Shown piece by piece: positions 15,001 through 29,306 of a stretch of 64,000 nucleotides of DNA. The stretch is from assembly GCA_013396525.1 (NCBI GenBank), contig VWYX01000009.1:2773947-2837946 (forward strand), read 5' to 3'. The stretch comes from Chaetorhynchus papuensis. Its lineage: Eukaryota; Chordata; Aves; Passeriformes; Rhipiduridae. The stretch's first letter is position 1; each line of letters begins with the position of its first letter. The notes beneath the pieces are model-generated. The model saw only the letters and a list, made by a program, of their open reading frames with translations. It did not search any database and was not told where the DNA came from. The position numbers and the translations under genes are program-made.

Positions 15001-18000
15001 TCCAGTTAAGCTTTGTTCTGTCTGTGATACTTTGTTTTAAAATGCTGTCTTTTATCTGTGTGTTTTCCAGAACTGTATGTGGTACTAAGAGAACTGGACA
15101 GTGCCACTATTGTGATAGAAGTATCTGAGCAGATCCACTGTAAATGCAGTTCTGGCCCTAGTTATCTCATCCCTGCCACTGTCTGTAAGGCAAAGCTTTT
15201 GTACTTATTCCGGTACACATTTATAAAAACAGACATGTAAGTGGAGCACTTCACCCCATCCCATAGTGTGTATCAGGTATTTTCCAAGATTGGCAGCATT
15301 TTTCTTACCTCTCTTCTCTGTCTGGCTCCTTGTTGCTGACAGGTGCAGCACTGCTGCATGAGGTTGTGGGGACCCTAATGGGCAGGTGTTTTGAATTCTA
15401 GATTGTATCCATTTTCACCTTTCACGTGAAGATGAACTGAATGTTGTATAACCGTAGTTCTGGTACATCAGTGAGTGTTAGCAATATGTGCTATGAAAAG
15501 TAGTCTTACCAAACGCCAGGCCTTGCACGTCCTCTGGACAGGAACTCAGTCACGTATTTGTGTCTGTCATTCTTTATTGATGTTTTGCAAACATCTCACA
15601 ACAAAGACTGCTAAGCCATTCGGACATCTGGGCTGAATCACATTTAACCAGCTTATGTGAGCAAATGTTTCTAGCCATTCACATAGAGAAATGTTAGCTC
15701 CAAAGCCTGGGATGTTCTGCGCAGAGATGAATGGCTTAATGTGGTTATGATTTAACTAAATTCACTCAGCTTGTTCTAACTATGGCCTTTTCCTCATAAA
15801 GGCAGAAATGACTGCCACTTAGCAGTCTACGTTTAATCTTTTGACCCATGGAAATTCTCTGCTTTTGCTCTTGCTCTGTTTAGCTTCTGTCAACCACAGA
15901 CCCTTTATACGCAGAAGCAAAGGAAAGGGTGTGTGCAGACATATTGCAGATCAGATGCCTCTTGTGTGTCTGGTCAGCCTTGGTTTGGACCAAATAATAC
16001 ACATAATGTGAAAACATTTTTGCTAGTTTGGTAGTGTTTTTCTGTGCTGGTGGAGTAGATTATCAGCTTCCTTGAAACTGGAGATGTAATAATGATCCAT
16101 ATGTTAAGAAGATAAAATGTCTGCTAACACTGGAGTGCAAATAATTCTTAGAGTCTGCCTTGTTTCCAGATTTTTCCTGCACATGGCAAAGGAAAATGAG
16201 TCTGGTGTTCCAGTATTCGCTCCTTCAACTCTGATCTGGTTGTCAGTGTTGCAGCTCATAGGTGTGAACAGCTTCACAGTACTCTGAGCTGCTGCAGAAA
16301 GTGGCCCAGGAGCAGGGTGGGAGGAAGGCCAGTACTCCAAGGATGCAGCCTTAAGTCATAGCTTCAGGTTGTGCTTAATTGGGTAACTGCAATTGCCTGT
16401 TCCTTGTCCTTTTGCTCCCTTCCCTGACCTCCTGTGCTGCTGCTTCTCTTGAGTGATATCTTTATGACGATGGGACTGTAGTGTCTTCTAAAAATTTTTT
16501 CTTTGTCTTATTTGCAAGATTGCTTTCCTCTGAAACAGCTGATTTTTTAATTTTATTTTTAATTTTTATCTCCACTGTATCATGTGGCATGTTACTTGCC
16601 CAAACAAGCTGTGCCTGTTCTGTTCTTGTATTGTTCTCTTTAGTGCTTAATGCAAATTCCTGCTATTCAGTGGTGGTTGTTTCTGTTTCAGGTACAAAAA
16701 ACTGAATCATTGTTACACTAGCTTCCTCAAGTCCTGGTTGATGGACAGTATCCACTGTGTAGGTTAAGAGCCTGAATGCTGTGTAAACCCTGGCCTGACT
16801 GTAGTATTGTATGCAGAGTGGACTAGTAACTTGACTTTCAGGCCTGTAGACTTGCCTTATCCTCCCTCTGCTGGTGATCAGCCTTCTGCAGTCTCATGGA
16901 TATAATTGTCACAGACAGCCTTCTAAAAGTGACATGTCATCCTTTTTAATCCATTGGAGTTTAATCTTTTGGACTACAAATATTGACATATAATCGACAT
17001 TATTTGGGGTTTGACAATATTTTATATTCTCTAAGCATTTTTATTTGCTATTTTCTGTTTAAATTTGGCAAACTAGCAGCAGAAACAACTCCATGTTCTT
17101 CCATGGTACTCTGCAGCTATGAAGACGTCTTCCTTTGAGAAACAGTATTTGTGTTTTGGTTAAGTCTTCCAGTGTGCTGCAGTAACACACTGAAGCATTT
17201 GCTTTATCTGCTTTAATAGATCACTTTAAGATCTTGTAATCTTATTTGTCTCAATTTCAAGCTGGGAGGGCAAGGATTGGAGGACTACAGACTTTCTATT
17301 GGATGAGCATTTCACCTGAAAAGTATCATTCAGCTCTAGGTTGTTTAGTACCTTCTCAGTGAGGCGATCCAAATGACAGCATATTTATTCCTTGAAATCG
17401 TGCATCTTTGCTGTTGATATCCCAAGAAAGAGGCTATGTGCTTTGCTGTCTGAGAGAGTTCTTCTGGTTGCTTGTTGGTCTGAAAATTTATCCATCATCC
17501 TGGAGTCAAAACTATGAAACAGGACCCTGCATAGCAATGGGAGAGGGAAGTCCACCTGGCCCTTGCCTCTTCTGGCAGCACGGAAAAGAGTAGAGGGGCT
17601 GGCATGGGGTCTTTGCTTGCACCTGCATCTCTCACTTATCAGCAGCTCATGGAGATGGGTTTATTCAGGGCGCAGGGTTTAGCTGCTAGAAAATGATATG
17701 GAGTGCTGCTGAGAGAATAGGCACTTCTTCAAACCTGCCTGCGTTCATATGCGTGAGATTGTCTTCACTGAGGGGTGTTTTCTAAGTTTGCATGTAAGTA
17801 CTGAAAGTACTGGCAGGCTGTGTGAGTACTACCCTGTGGCAGGCGTGGGTCTTTGTGTGCAGTTGGAAGAGTCCTGTGGTGGCAAAGGAGTGGCTGCTAG
17901 CATGAGGTAGGGCTGGGAGGGCCTCAGGAAGGTGGATGGCAGGTGAGGGGAGGTCCTCACAGGTGCTCCTCGGACTGTTAAAGGGACAGATAAATAATGT

Positions 18001-20159
18001 TTATTAAACTTGCTTTCCCCCTGAAACCTTACAGAGTGGTTTAGGAGAGAATTACTTGGTAAGTGACATAAGCGTTGAGATGTGTAAGCTGAAAGTGGTG
18101 CAAACTTTGACTCAGTTATCCAAATTGTATCTTTTACAAGCCACATGAAAATCCTCAATAGGCAAGCTTCTCACCTTGTTTCTGTTGGAGCTGCTGAAGT
18201 CTTCAAGTCTTTCTGATTAGTAAAATTTTGCTTTTTTTGAACTGTTGTTCAAGTACCCTGGCAAGAAGAGGCTTTCACTGAGTCCTTTGTGACGCTTCAG
18301 TAGGCTTCCTGGCAGCCTTTTTGTGCCACAGGAGCTGGTGGAGTGCTCTGCTGAGTAGCTGATTTCCCAGACATGGTCACTTCCTGGTTTTGCAGTCACC
18401 ATGTCCTTTGGAGGTGAAGCAGTTGATCCCAGGCTTTTGCATTCTTTCTCAGACATGGAACTGGCAATTATCATGTTGCCAGTATGCATCAGAGAAGCTT
18501 AAACATAATGCCTGTCTCTGAGAGCTGGAAACGTACCAGAGCACTGGAGAGAAGATAAATGCCAATGACAAGTTCTGGGCCTTGGGTGAAAAAAGACCCA
18601 TCACCCAAGGAGTGGTCTGAGCAATTGCTAGTCAGCAGCTCATCTTGGTCAGGAGCTGACCAGATTGTTTTCAGACCATGTTTTCTCAGGAAGTATCCTA
18701 TGAAGCCTCTCTCTTGTTAGATGGGAAGGACTCCTCTAGGAAATGTTGCAAAAAATCCTGTAGTAGGTAGAATGAAGTAACCAGTTTTCATACTCTGAGA
18801 AGCAGCAGGAGATGCACCTTTCGTTCCCTGTGCATCTCGAATAATTTGGAGAACTTAGGTGAATGTCAGCAAAAAGAAACTGATATCACTGCTGAAACAT
18901 ACATGAAATACACCTAATTCTTTAGCTTTTCGTAAGTTTGTCATTTTCTTGCAGAAGGTTCATTTTGAGCAGTATTTTCAAGTGTTAACATTTTAAGTTG
19001 TTTAATTCTAACACAAAAGTAAGCAAGGGCTTTTTCTGCTACTGTGGGGTGATGCCATTTAACATCATCTAAGGTGACACAGAATGACAAGTGTTTTGCT
19101 AGCAGTCTTGAGGGAGAGGTCAGCTGTAGTGAAATTGCATAACCATTTTCTGTCACTTAAATGTTGGATATGCCACCAGCCTTTCAAATCATGTTAGCAT
19201 TCTAAAAACTTTAACTTATTCAGATACTTTTAAAGTGCCATGGCTCAAAAGAGCTAATGGTAAAGTGCGTAGTGTCCATTGTGTAGAAAGATAGAGAGGC
19301 TGTTTGAGCATAGGTACTCCAGTACCTATATTCTTCCTGCAGAGTGACTATTAGTTCTAGGGTTTCTCAGAGGGGAACCAGACAAGTTTTGTGATCAATA
19401 AGGAGCAGCTTGCATTGTGCCTCGAGGTGTACAGTTGGCTGACCTTGCTCGTGAGCAACTTAGACCCCTGCATGCCAACAGCAGCGCAGTTTCTCATGTG
19501 TCACTGAACAATAAATCTGTTGTTAAAGACAGTGTTTTACCAAGCAGAAATATGTCTGCAGCCTTTAAGAATAAGGAAGCTTAAATGAAGCTTGCTAGCA
19601 AACAGTCCAACAGGAGACAGTATTCTTAGCAACAAAAATAATGAAATCTGTCATTCTGTCTTAAATTGTAGAGGAGCGGTAGGAAAGCAGCTAATACATG
19701 GATCTTAATCTGGAGTACTGATTTCAGTTTGTAGTGTGTATATTCCTGGTTACCTTGGATGACTTCTAATAGATCTGCAAAAGCTACTTAAGAAAAGCAA
19801 GCTGATTGTTAGAAGATTTAAATTCTCAGTGCAAGTCTGCACATCGTATAGGAAACTTGAAGATGATTGGTTTTCAATTTCTAAAAAAAAAAAATAATAT
19901 TTCTGGATTAGAAGAAGTGTAGATAATAGTTTTCTGGAAAGAAAACTGTATATCAGAAGTTACTCCAGAAATAAATAACTTCATCTAGCTGGGTTCACCT
20001 TTTAATAATAGAACATTGTTTTGTTATAAACTCTTGCAGTAGTTTAAAGCTAATATTCCAATTAGAGAAAATTGGGGGAAGTGTCAAGGGAGGGTGAGAA
20101 GGAAAGCAATGCTTAGTAAGAGTCATTGGTTTGTTTACTGTATTAAATCTGCCCTTATT
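1..20159. other. Non-coding stretch, AT-rich, no recognisable exon
   Basis: No open frame here looks like a known protein, and the ORFs present are short and of random-looking composition. It holds small simple repeats, such as (TA)n at about 2105-2119 and (TTTA)n at about 9228-9242, and many T runs. Since the first SEMA4D coding exon lies at 38 kb and semaphorin 4 genes have long 5' introns, this may be intron or 5' flank. No CpG island was seen, so the main promoter is probably outside the window. Confidence 0.5.
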
Positions 20160-20243
20160 AAAAAAACAAACAAACAAACAAAAAAAAACAACAACAAAAA
20201 AAAACAACAAAACCAAAACCAACAGACCCAAAACAAAACACCA
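20160..20243. repeat. A/C-rich simple repeat
   Basis: Runs of CAAA, CAA and A tracts, grading into CCAAAA units. It may be a decayed poly(A) tail of a retroposon or a simple-sequence tract; no recognisable retroposon body is seen before it. Confidence 0.85.
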
Positions 20244-23200
20244 GACTTTTAGCAGATGAGCTGCATAACAATTGAAATTTAAATTTAGAAAGTTAATACA
20301 TCCACAAAGAACTTCCAACTTAAAAGTTTAATTGATTTGAATTAGTGTAGAAGGATGATTTTTGGTTTTGTTTTGTACAAAGGGCCCATTTATTTTATAG
20401 GCTGTATGGGGGCCTTTGTTTCTTGCTCTGTTAAGTGCACTTTAGAAGAGAAGGATATTTTGCAGTGTAGAATGACACTTGGAATATAGACGATGAAGGT
20501 ATCTTCTCAACTCCTGTCTCTGCTTGTTCTGGGTTGTGCCGCAAGGAAAGAGGATATAGTAGTCTCAAGGATGTTCTTCTTTGCATATTTTCTGTTAATG
20601 TGTTACCGGTATCTGACAACCTCAGAAGGATATAAAGGGATACAGGGAAGCAGCTAATGGCTTGAACACCTTTGCAGAATCTGGTTTACAAGTAACATTA
20701 ATTGCTACTGAATTCTCTGACACATATCTCTCTTGTCTGGGATTAATTTTTGCATTTGACTGAGCTTAACCTAATTTTTCCACTCTGACATTTGAAATGC
20801 AAAAGCTGTAAGTGTTCTGGGGTGGGAATCTCTGGTTTGAGATAAGACATGAATGGCGGTTGCTGTGGCATTTGGAGGTCAGCTTTGCCAAGGAAAGCTT
20901 TGTTTCTCTGTTGAGCACTAAACCTTGGAGGAAACAAATAAATCTCATCTTGCCTCTAATGCCTTCATGTAATTTTCCAGTTTTGCTTTTCTGTAATACT
21001 AAAACCTCTCAAATTTAGCTTTCAAAGACTAGAAACTTGCAGTAATTATGTGTTTTGTCAGTAAAGTTTGAGGCAGAATCTCTGTGGTGTGTGTATCTCC
21101 TATTTCTCCTGTTAAAATATCTGTAATGATAGTGCAAACAAGGTTTTGAAAGTTAATCGTTGAGTGTAATAATCACTCTCTCTGCAGCATTTCGTTTGGC
21201 ATAAGAAAAAGCTCATTTTAGGCTTTGTAGGAGTTAAAAATCCCAGTAATGCTCATGAGAATGTTCTGCGAGCAAAGCTTCTATTAATCCTGTTTCTGAC
21301 ATGCTCACACATAATTTGATGTGAAACCTGAAGCACTTGTACTGAAAGATCTGCACCTGTGTTTTTGGATGTACGGAAAGCAGTAATATGGGTACAAACT
21401 GATACCCAGTTACTAGGTAAAGGTCAGAATGACCTTTGCATTGTTGATATCAACACAAGGGTTGTTTTGAGGCAGGAACAGTTAAGATCGATGCTCTATA
21501 ACCCCACAGAATAGATGTAACAGCACATGATGAATCACTGCATTTGTGGAAGATATCCCAAAGTCAGAGGGTTTTGTTTTTGGTTTTTTTTTTTCAAACT
21601 CTAGAGTCAATCATTGCTGAGTTGTTGCTAACTGAATTCTGCTTATGTTTAACAAGTTCTTTTCTGTGCAAACATTTTTGTATTTGCTGGTATCTGTAAT
21701 TTCTTCGTATATATTACAGAAGAGTGCAGACTCCCTGGCTGTACCTAGTTCAAAAAACAGCAAAGGTTGTTAGTGAGCAATGGTAAAATAATCTCAGGAT
21801 GATTTGTAAAATTCCATGTCTGTGCTGCCTGTGGAAAGCACTAGCAGCTTATTTCAGAAGTGTGGTTCTGTTACTTTTCAGCATAAAAAATGCAAGGGTT
21901 GATGTAAAGGTTTTAACACAGTAAAAAAAGATAATTCATTTCTGATCTAGCAGAACCTTAAACACTGCAAAATCCCAAACCTTTTAAAATGCTTGCCATT
22001 GAAGCTGTATGCATTAGGTGTATCTGTAAAGGTGAAATGATGATTTCTTAAATTTCAAGGCTGTTTTACTGCATTTCTGTGGTGCTTGGCAAGAAAACAT
22101 GAGTTGCATTTTGCTATTAGATATAATCTCTTGTCGAGATCTCAGCTATTTAAAATGACCTTTGCAGTGTGTGGTGAATTCCGAATTTTGACTGTAAACC
22201 TAGTGTGTCCTGTTTTGAGTAAGGTTGGCTGGGACATGCAGTTGTGCCATGGTATGTGATCTTTGCCAGTCCTTCAGAAACTGGAGTTTCTTGAACGTGC
22301 AAGCAATTGTAAGGGTAGCACACCTGTGGCCAAGGTTTAGCTGATCACAGTTGCTTATCACTGGCAGAATAAAGGAAATTGTTTTTGTGATGATGTTGCA
22401 GCAGAACAGCAGTGGTTATTCTTGGGGAAGTGGTGTTACCCTTGGGTGGACTTTTGTCTTTTCAACATATTTTTTGGCGAGCAATCCTGCAGAAAGCTCT
22501 ATACCTGTTGGGTGTTATGCAGCATCAGAGGGGAGAGCTGCGTTACATTTGTCACAGGCCTAATCATATACAGCCCTCAGTCCTTCAGGGTTTTCTTTTA
22601 TGGACCAGGATGCCTTATCTCTTCCTCTCTTTTTCTTATATTGGCCCTGAGATGAGGCAAGGAGGACTTGGAGTGAGTCTTAACACTGATTTGTCACTTC
22701 CATTTTTTTTTTTCCCCTGCCCAAGGAAGGCCCAGACTTAATGTCTCCGGTAGTGTTCCACTTACATTTCAATCTGCCACAGGCTAGCATGGCTGCTGAA
22801 AGGGGCACTGTACGTGGATTTAAACTCCCTTGATCCAGCACCTCCCCAAAGTATGTTTTTAGCCTGTGGAAGTTGATCAGTTGACCTCCTTGATAGGTGG
22901 TATAGGTCTGGGCTGGGAATTAGGGATGGATGGAGACCAGAGGACACAGGAGTGGCCAGAGGCAGGACAGCTTAAGTAAGCAGGCTGCACATCTTGAAAC
23001 TGTAAGGAAGAAGAGCAGTTATCTTGCTTGTTTTTCCCAGCTCCTTTTGGGGACCCAGGGAAGGATTGTTTTAAGCTATTTACCCTGGCACATTGCTAAA
23101 TTTATGCTGAGTGTCTTAAAACTCAGATGTTCATGTAATTTATCAGTGTCTAGGACCTATAGAGCCTAAATGTGCTGTATTAACAAGAGTGAGTTACCTC

Positions 23201-23490
23201 ATACTGCAAGTGGAATACTGCAGGAGAAAGAGGAAGAAAATAGTTACCTGGTACTAGATCAGGTATGAGAGCTGAGAATGTCAAACTGTACTTGTCAGTG
23301 CAACGAAAACTTGAAAACTGCATTTCTTCTTTGTGTTGTTGATGTGGTATCTGAAAATAGAACTTCACATTTGTTGTCCAGAAGTCAGATATCAAATAAT
23401 GGGTATGGAAGGTAAAAATAAGATGTTTCTGTTATTTTCATTAGTGCAAGGGTAAGCAGACCTCAGGGAAATTACCAGTTTTAGTATGTT

Positions 23491-23510
23491 TTGTTGTTGT
23501 TGTTGTTGTT
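23491..23510. repeat. (TTG)n microsatellite
   Basis: Six perfect TTG/TGT units plus a partial one. Short enough to be a neutral, possibly variable, microsatellite. Confidence 0.9.
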
Positions 23511-25327
23511 AATTCTTTATTCTGTATCAGGTTTTCAGTGGAAACAAGTTTAGAAGCCAAGACTGGGTTTGCTTTGAGAAGATTCCCTGTATGACTTTAT
23601 CCTATGACTGTGTGACAGGAAAAAAGGAATTGATGTTCTGTGTATGTCTTAACACCCCTGTCTCTGTCATATGGAAACACAAGTGGTGAAACTTGCTTCT
23701 GAAAAAGCAGCTTACAAAAACAAACAGCACATGCATAGAGGCACTGGCTTCAGCTTGGAGCTTTGGAAAGAGAATTGACAGCATTTGATGACGATTCTTC
23801 AGCTAACTGCCATAGAAATACAATTACTTGAGGAAAAAGTGTTTTGAAAGAGGGCTTTACTGCACCACCTTAAATGTGTATAATGCCAGATGAAGGAAAA
23901 ATTGCACAGATTTTACTGTCCAGGCAGCATGATTCATGTCAAATGCAAAGCTGGTTGTGTGTGGTGGGCAGTAGAAGCAGCTCTGTGGAGTGACAGGTGA
24001 AGCACTGGGAGTGGTGATGCTTCCATCTCCTCTCTGCTTCCAAAACTGAGAACTCAAAATTATTATCACAGACCTGTTTGGCATTTGGTTGTTGTAGTTT
24101 GTCATCCCAAATGTAAGTGGGAGTGTGGTACGGGTGGATTCAAGAATGTATGAATTTCCTGTGGTCCGTTCTGGTTGTCTTGCTATTGAATGGGCATGTT
24201 TTTATGATACTATGAAGTATCGTCCTAAGCAGTTCTAATGACATTCTCATTACATTATGATTTGTGCAACTGAACATGAGAGGTAGATAATTTCCAAGTG
24301 GCACGCGTGATAAGGCAGGTGTGCTGCAGGATAGTAAGATGAAGATACTTTGAACAAATTTTACCTGTTCATAAATCAGAGATGTCCTTACATAACTTGT
24401 AATGTTTGAGGAAATCCCTTTTTACAGCTTTTTAGCATTTTTTGGGACATGAACAGTTTTGTTTTGGTTTTACAAAAAATGGGTGAATTCCACCTGTGAA
24501 TTTTAATTGAGATTTTTTTTAATAGTAAATACTGCTGCAAGGTTCAATTTCTGACTTTTACTTAGCCAAACACAGTTAAGTTTTGTTTTTGTTACCTCTC
24601 CACTGTTTTGAATAACTTGGTTCAAATTCCCTACTTCAGCAACCTTGTGCAGCTCCCTCAGGGAGGCTGTGCTATGTCTTACACAACCAGGGAGCTGACT
24701 CTCTGGGTCCTTGAACTGCAGTTGCCTGGTTTTTTTTCAGCACAGAAGCTTTTTCTCAGGACAGACAGGTAACCTCTTCCAAGGCTTCTCTTTAAGGTGT
24801 AAAATGATTTGCTGTGCAGTTGAAGAAGTACTGGCTTGTAATTTTATGTGTTGAGATGAAAATTACTCCTCTTTTTCCTTCTGTTCCACTTAATGCCAAA
24901 TAACTTTAGGAAAAAAAAGAAAAAAAAGGAAGGCAGTATTTTGAATGTGCTTTTAAAGTTAGTTTAAAGCTGGTTTTGCATTGTGTCGTCTCATTGTTAG
25001 TGTCCCTGAGCAGTACATGGTACTGACAGTGTGTAGGGGTATGTACAGCTTAACAAGTTGAGTGTTCTCGGTGGTCAGACTGGCCAAAGATGTTTTGGTA
25101 CTGAAAGCTGCTGCTGTGGACAAAAGGTTGTTGTTGCATTTGCCTCCTCTGAGAGTCAAGAAACTTCAGTCTGGTACCTGTCAGTAACTGGCATGTTTTG
25201 TTAAAAACTGTCTCGAAAGCCTGAAAAACTATAATTTGATACTGAATAACAGGGTTTTTATGTACTATCAGGATGGTAAAATACTGAAAAGAACACTAAA
25301 GATTCTTCATTTTTTTTCCTTGCCTGG

Positions 25328-25346
25328 TTTTTTTTTTTTTTTTTTT
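25328..25346. repeat. T19 homopolymer
   Basis: Nineteen T in a row, without target-site duplication or retroposon body recognised beside it. It could be the poly(A) tail of a minus-strand retroposon, but no other evidence supports that. Confidence 0.85.
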
Positions 25347-28300
25347 GGTAAGGGGCCTTGTGTTTCTCAAGGCAAGAGAGAAAAATACCAAGGCAGCATT
25401 GAAAAACACTAAATATGAAAGACTGTGAAATAAATCTAGGTGTTTTGTAATCTATGTTCAGATAACTCTCTTAAATACGTTGAGACTATCACCTGTAAAC
25501 ACTGCTAATGTAGTTTATGTAAAGAATCCAGAAAAGTAAAACCAGGAAATGCTGTAGTATTATATAGTTGAAAAGCAACAAATGGAGTTCTCTGGAAGTG
25601 ACAAAATATTTGATATAAGCTCTTAAGAAAGCAGGTGGTATAATACAGCGTGTCGATCTTAGTTTTAGCTTTCCTGGTTTGGCGTGTTGTCAGAATGAAT
25701 GCGGAAATAGGTAACTTGTCTTACTGATATTAGGAGGTGTTTCCCCATAATTGGCAGCTGATAGTCTTTTGGATGAGACATATGGGTTTGTGGGGATTTT
25801 AAGCTTTTTAACTCTTGATTTTCTTTTAGGGAGCTTAAAGAACATTGGATAAAGAACATTTGCAAAAAATACAGGCAGAATTTAGACTTCTGTTTTCTGT
25901 TACTTTTAATTGAATACCAAGAGTAAGATTTGAAGTCTTACTGGCTGTTCTTTCTTGTGCAGGTTTTTTAACCAGCAAATAATTTCCAGGGTTGCTCCTT
26001 TTCTGAGAGCAGAAGGAGATGTGGATTACATGGGATTTTATGATGAGAGGCTTAGTAATTGTCTCCTTTTTATTGATCTTGTTGAAGTAAAAAAATTGGT
26101 GAATATGGAGGTGGTTGCAGTGATCTCTGCTCTTCAAAGACTATGTTTTTTATTGACCAGAATATTCCAGTGTTGCTTCTGAATTGTTTCCTTCCCTAAG
26201 CAAAGGTTACGTGAATACATAAAAATTTTACATGTTCCTGAAGTGGTAGTTTAAAAATATTAATCTGAAGCAAAAGTGTTTATACTTGTTACTTTCTTTG
26301 TGCTTTTGTGCATCCTCGTTTCTTCTCTCATGCACTGTGGCTCCTGGTCTCACACAGTTGAGGTAGAGTTGTGTTCTCTACCTTTACTGGAATTTGATTC
26401 AGAACCACTACCCACTCAAATCCTTTCCTGAAAAAGGGTTGGGATGCATAGATACTATCACGAAAAGCTCCTGTTCAGTTGTATGGAAGTTAAGTTGCTT
26501 AACTACAGATTCTCTCAATATCCTTGAAAATGGAGAAACTCTCATCATGGCAGTAGCTGGCCCAACCCTGATACTTGTATTTTGCCATTGGATACAGAAG
26601 GCATTTGTTTCTCTCTGTCCCCAGTTTAGTCTCTGTTTTTCTTGGCTTTTTTGAAGATGCTTGTGAGATCTGAGGAGGGCCAAGGTGACAGGAATTAAAA
26701 CTGAGGATCCCAGCACAGTTTGGGCTACATTGAGATGTCTTTTCAACACCTAACAGAGCTTTTTTACTTTGTTGTTTCAGAACAAGGTTTAGCATGGGCC
26801 TCTGCTTCAGGTTAAAGCTCATGTAGTTATCTTTCCTCTAATGTTTAGAAAATTAGAGGGATGTTGATAGGCCAGTAAATGGGTCTGTGAAATAAAGATG
26901 TTTTTATGAACAGAAAACTTTGCAGACAGGAAAGAGGAAAAAACATTTGAGCTTTGCTCTCTAAGTCTTGTAGCATGTTTGTTACTTGATTTTTCACCCT
27001 CAGTGTCTTGCACAGGTGGCTAGCAGGTGTAATCACCAGCCCCATCCAGAGTGAGTGGGAGCAGTGGAAGTTATGGCAGTGACAGCAACAGTTATTTTAG
27101 TATGTCAGATCAATTATTTAAATATAGTTGATGGTAATATGCACTGTTCTTGACGTTTGTAGTCTAGCCTACATTTTCATGTAATTTGAAACTGTAAACC
27201 ACACATAGCATTCACAGAAAAGTTCTAAGTGAGTGACACTGTGGGCAGCTGTCCGTGCAGCCTTAGTTACTCATAGCTGTATGTTGGCTTTATTGTGGCT
27301 TCCATATAAGCTTTTAATAGTTTTTCTAAGAAAACCGGTGTGTCTAGATTGTGGCTGACTTGAGATACAGGCAGCAAATATAGCTCTGGTTGTGATCATC
27401 AAGGTATTTATCTGGAAATTGTATTTGACTAAGGTTGATGTATAATGCTGTAACACTAGAAACATTCTTAAACTTAAAATTTGCCTCCATGGGTTCCCAA
27501 AGAGACCTCCAAGTAAAGAAAATCTGTTTATAAGCTGGTTTTCTTAAATTTCCTTTCTTCTTTTCATTTAGAATCACTAGGACCTGGTTACAGCAGGCAT
27601 GTGCTTGAACAGAAAATGAAGGATATGCTACTGATCTGGATGGTAATTGATGTGCAGAAGGAAAAGTAGTACATGTTAGTTGTTCTTTGGATTTATTTTT
27701 TTTTAATGCAAGTAGGATGTGACAGCCAGAAGTACCTTGTAATACATTAATGTACTCTAGAATTTGACAGATTAGAAGGTCTTCAAATAAATAAAGTGTA
27801 TGCCAACACATATATGAAGAATTGTGGATCTTTAATGAAAATTTTCGTTAAGATGACTATCCTTTCATTCTGCATAATGTATTCCAGGCTGTCTTTCAGT
27901 TATAATCCAGTAGGTGTTTTCTTTAATCTTTGAAGACTTAGTCACAGTTGTCAAAATAACAAGCTATTCGAGGTGTAATTCTTCTCCCCAAGCTTAAGTC
28001 ATTGTTACCAGAAGAAACAGTTTAGGGTTTTTTTTTTCCTGTAAGTTTAGACTTAAGTAGTCTTAAAAACTGACAGGGTGTAAGGTTTGTTAAGGAGCTC
28101 CTGTAGGTGCCTGCTGTAAAGGATCACCTGAGAGGTTTGGGTCAAACAAGAGGACCTGAAGGATGTCTGCCAACCTGCAGTGCTTACATGGATGTTTAAT
28201 TTCATACTCAAGCTGGATTAAAGGGCTTAATTATGTCATAGCTTCTGGCAAGCTGGGAGTAGTTACTCATGTGCATAGCATGGCTACAAACGGTGTCCTG

Positions 28301-29306
28301 AGAGGCCGCCAGTGGCAGTGTAACCAAAGGAGAGGAATGAGCCCCAACTTACAAACTACCCTTCTTCATCTTATAGCCCAGCCATCCTCACATCCAGCCC
28401 CATGTATGTGGGCTTCTCTGTGAGAAACACTGGTGGTTAGTGGCCCCTTCCCAAGGAGCACACTGAGCAGGGATGGACTGCTCTTGGGAGCAGGGTTCTT
28501 GAGCTGAGGTGCCACGGCTTGAAAGTCCAGCAGCTCATCTGCGTCTTTCCATCTCTGTGGAGATCTAGAGGCTGGCTAAGAGCTGGCCTGACCTCCAGCC
28601 ATCTGCCTACCTGTCTTTCAGTCCCCAGTGACCTCAGATCACAGTTCAGAAACATGGAGCTGTTTGTGGAGACTGGAAAACCTCCTTGTAAGGCTGTTTA
28701 AAGTAAGCCAGGAAAAGTATATAGGTGAGCTAATTTGCTGCTAGACTTCTCAGAGGAGTTTCACACCTCTATAGCTATTCATTTAGATGCAAATGCTTTG
28801 TTACAGTGAAAGTGCTTGTAAAAGCTGTAGGCTGCTGGAAGCTCTTTCTCAAGAGAGGTAAAAGGGAATTTTCTTTTTCCCTTAAGGTACCTGCAGCTAA
28901 AATAGATGATTATAGTTTGCTGTGTGAGCAGTAAACTATAAGGAGGCGTATTGGGATCTGAAAACTCCGGTAGTCATACTGGCTGGCTGTGTTGATTGAT
29001 GGCCTCTTGTGGCAAGCAGGATTTTTTTGTAAATTTTACCTGTTCACTTAAATACTGAGTAGCTACAGCCATAGAGATGATCTGGTGTAAATTGGTTTGT
29101 CGAGAGCTTCATAGGTGATCGGATGATTTACAGTTGGCCTGTTCTGGTTTGTTTTCAAGAGAATGAAAGGTGGATGAGATCTTCTTACACCAAAAATAAG
29201 GCAGTTATATTCTGCTACCGTTTGTGAAAAGTAGCCAGTTGGTAATAACGTAGATGGGTAATGGATTTTCGTGGGGTATCTTGTTGAAAAAATGTTGTGG
29301 GGACAA

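Noticed and set aside
20160..20243. CRISPR-like or regulatory array
   Set aside because: The units are short A/C simple sequence without spacers; this is a vertebrate genome.
27344..27811. Minus-strand frame of 155 codons
   Set aside because: Long, but of random composition, crossing poly-T and AT-rich DNA, with no domain, no splice logic and no recognised family.
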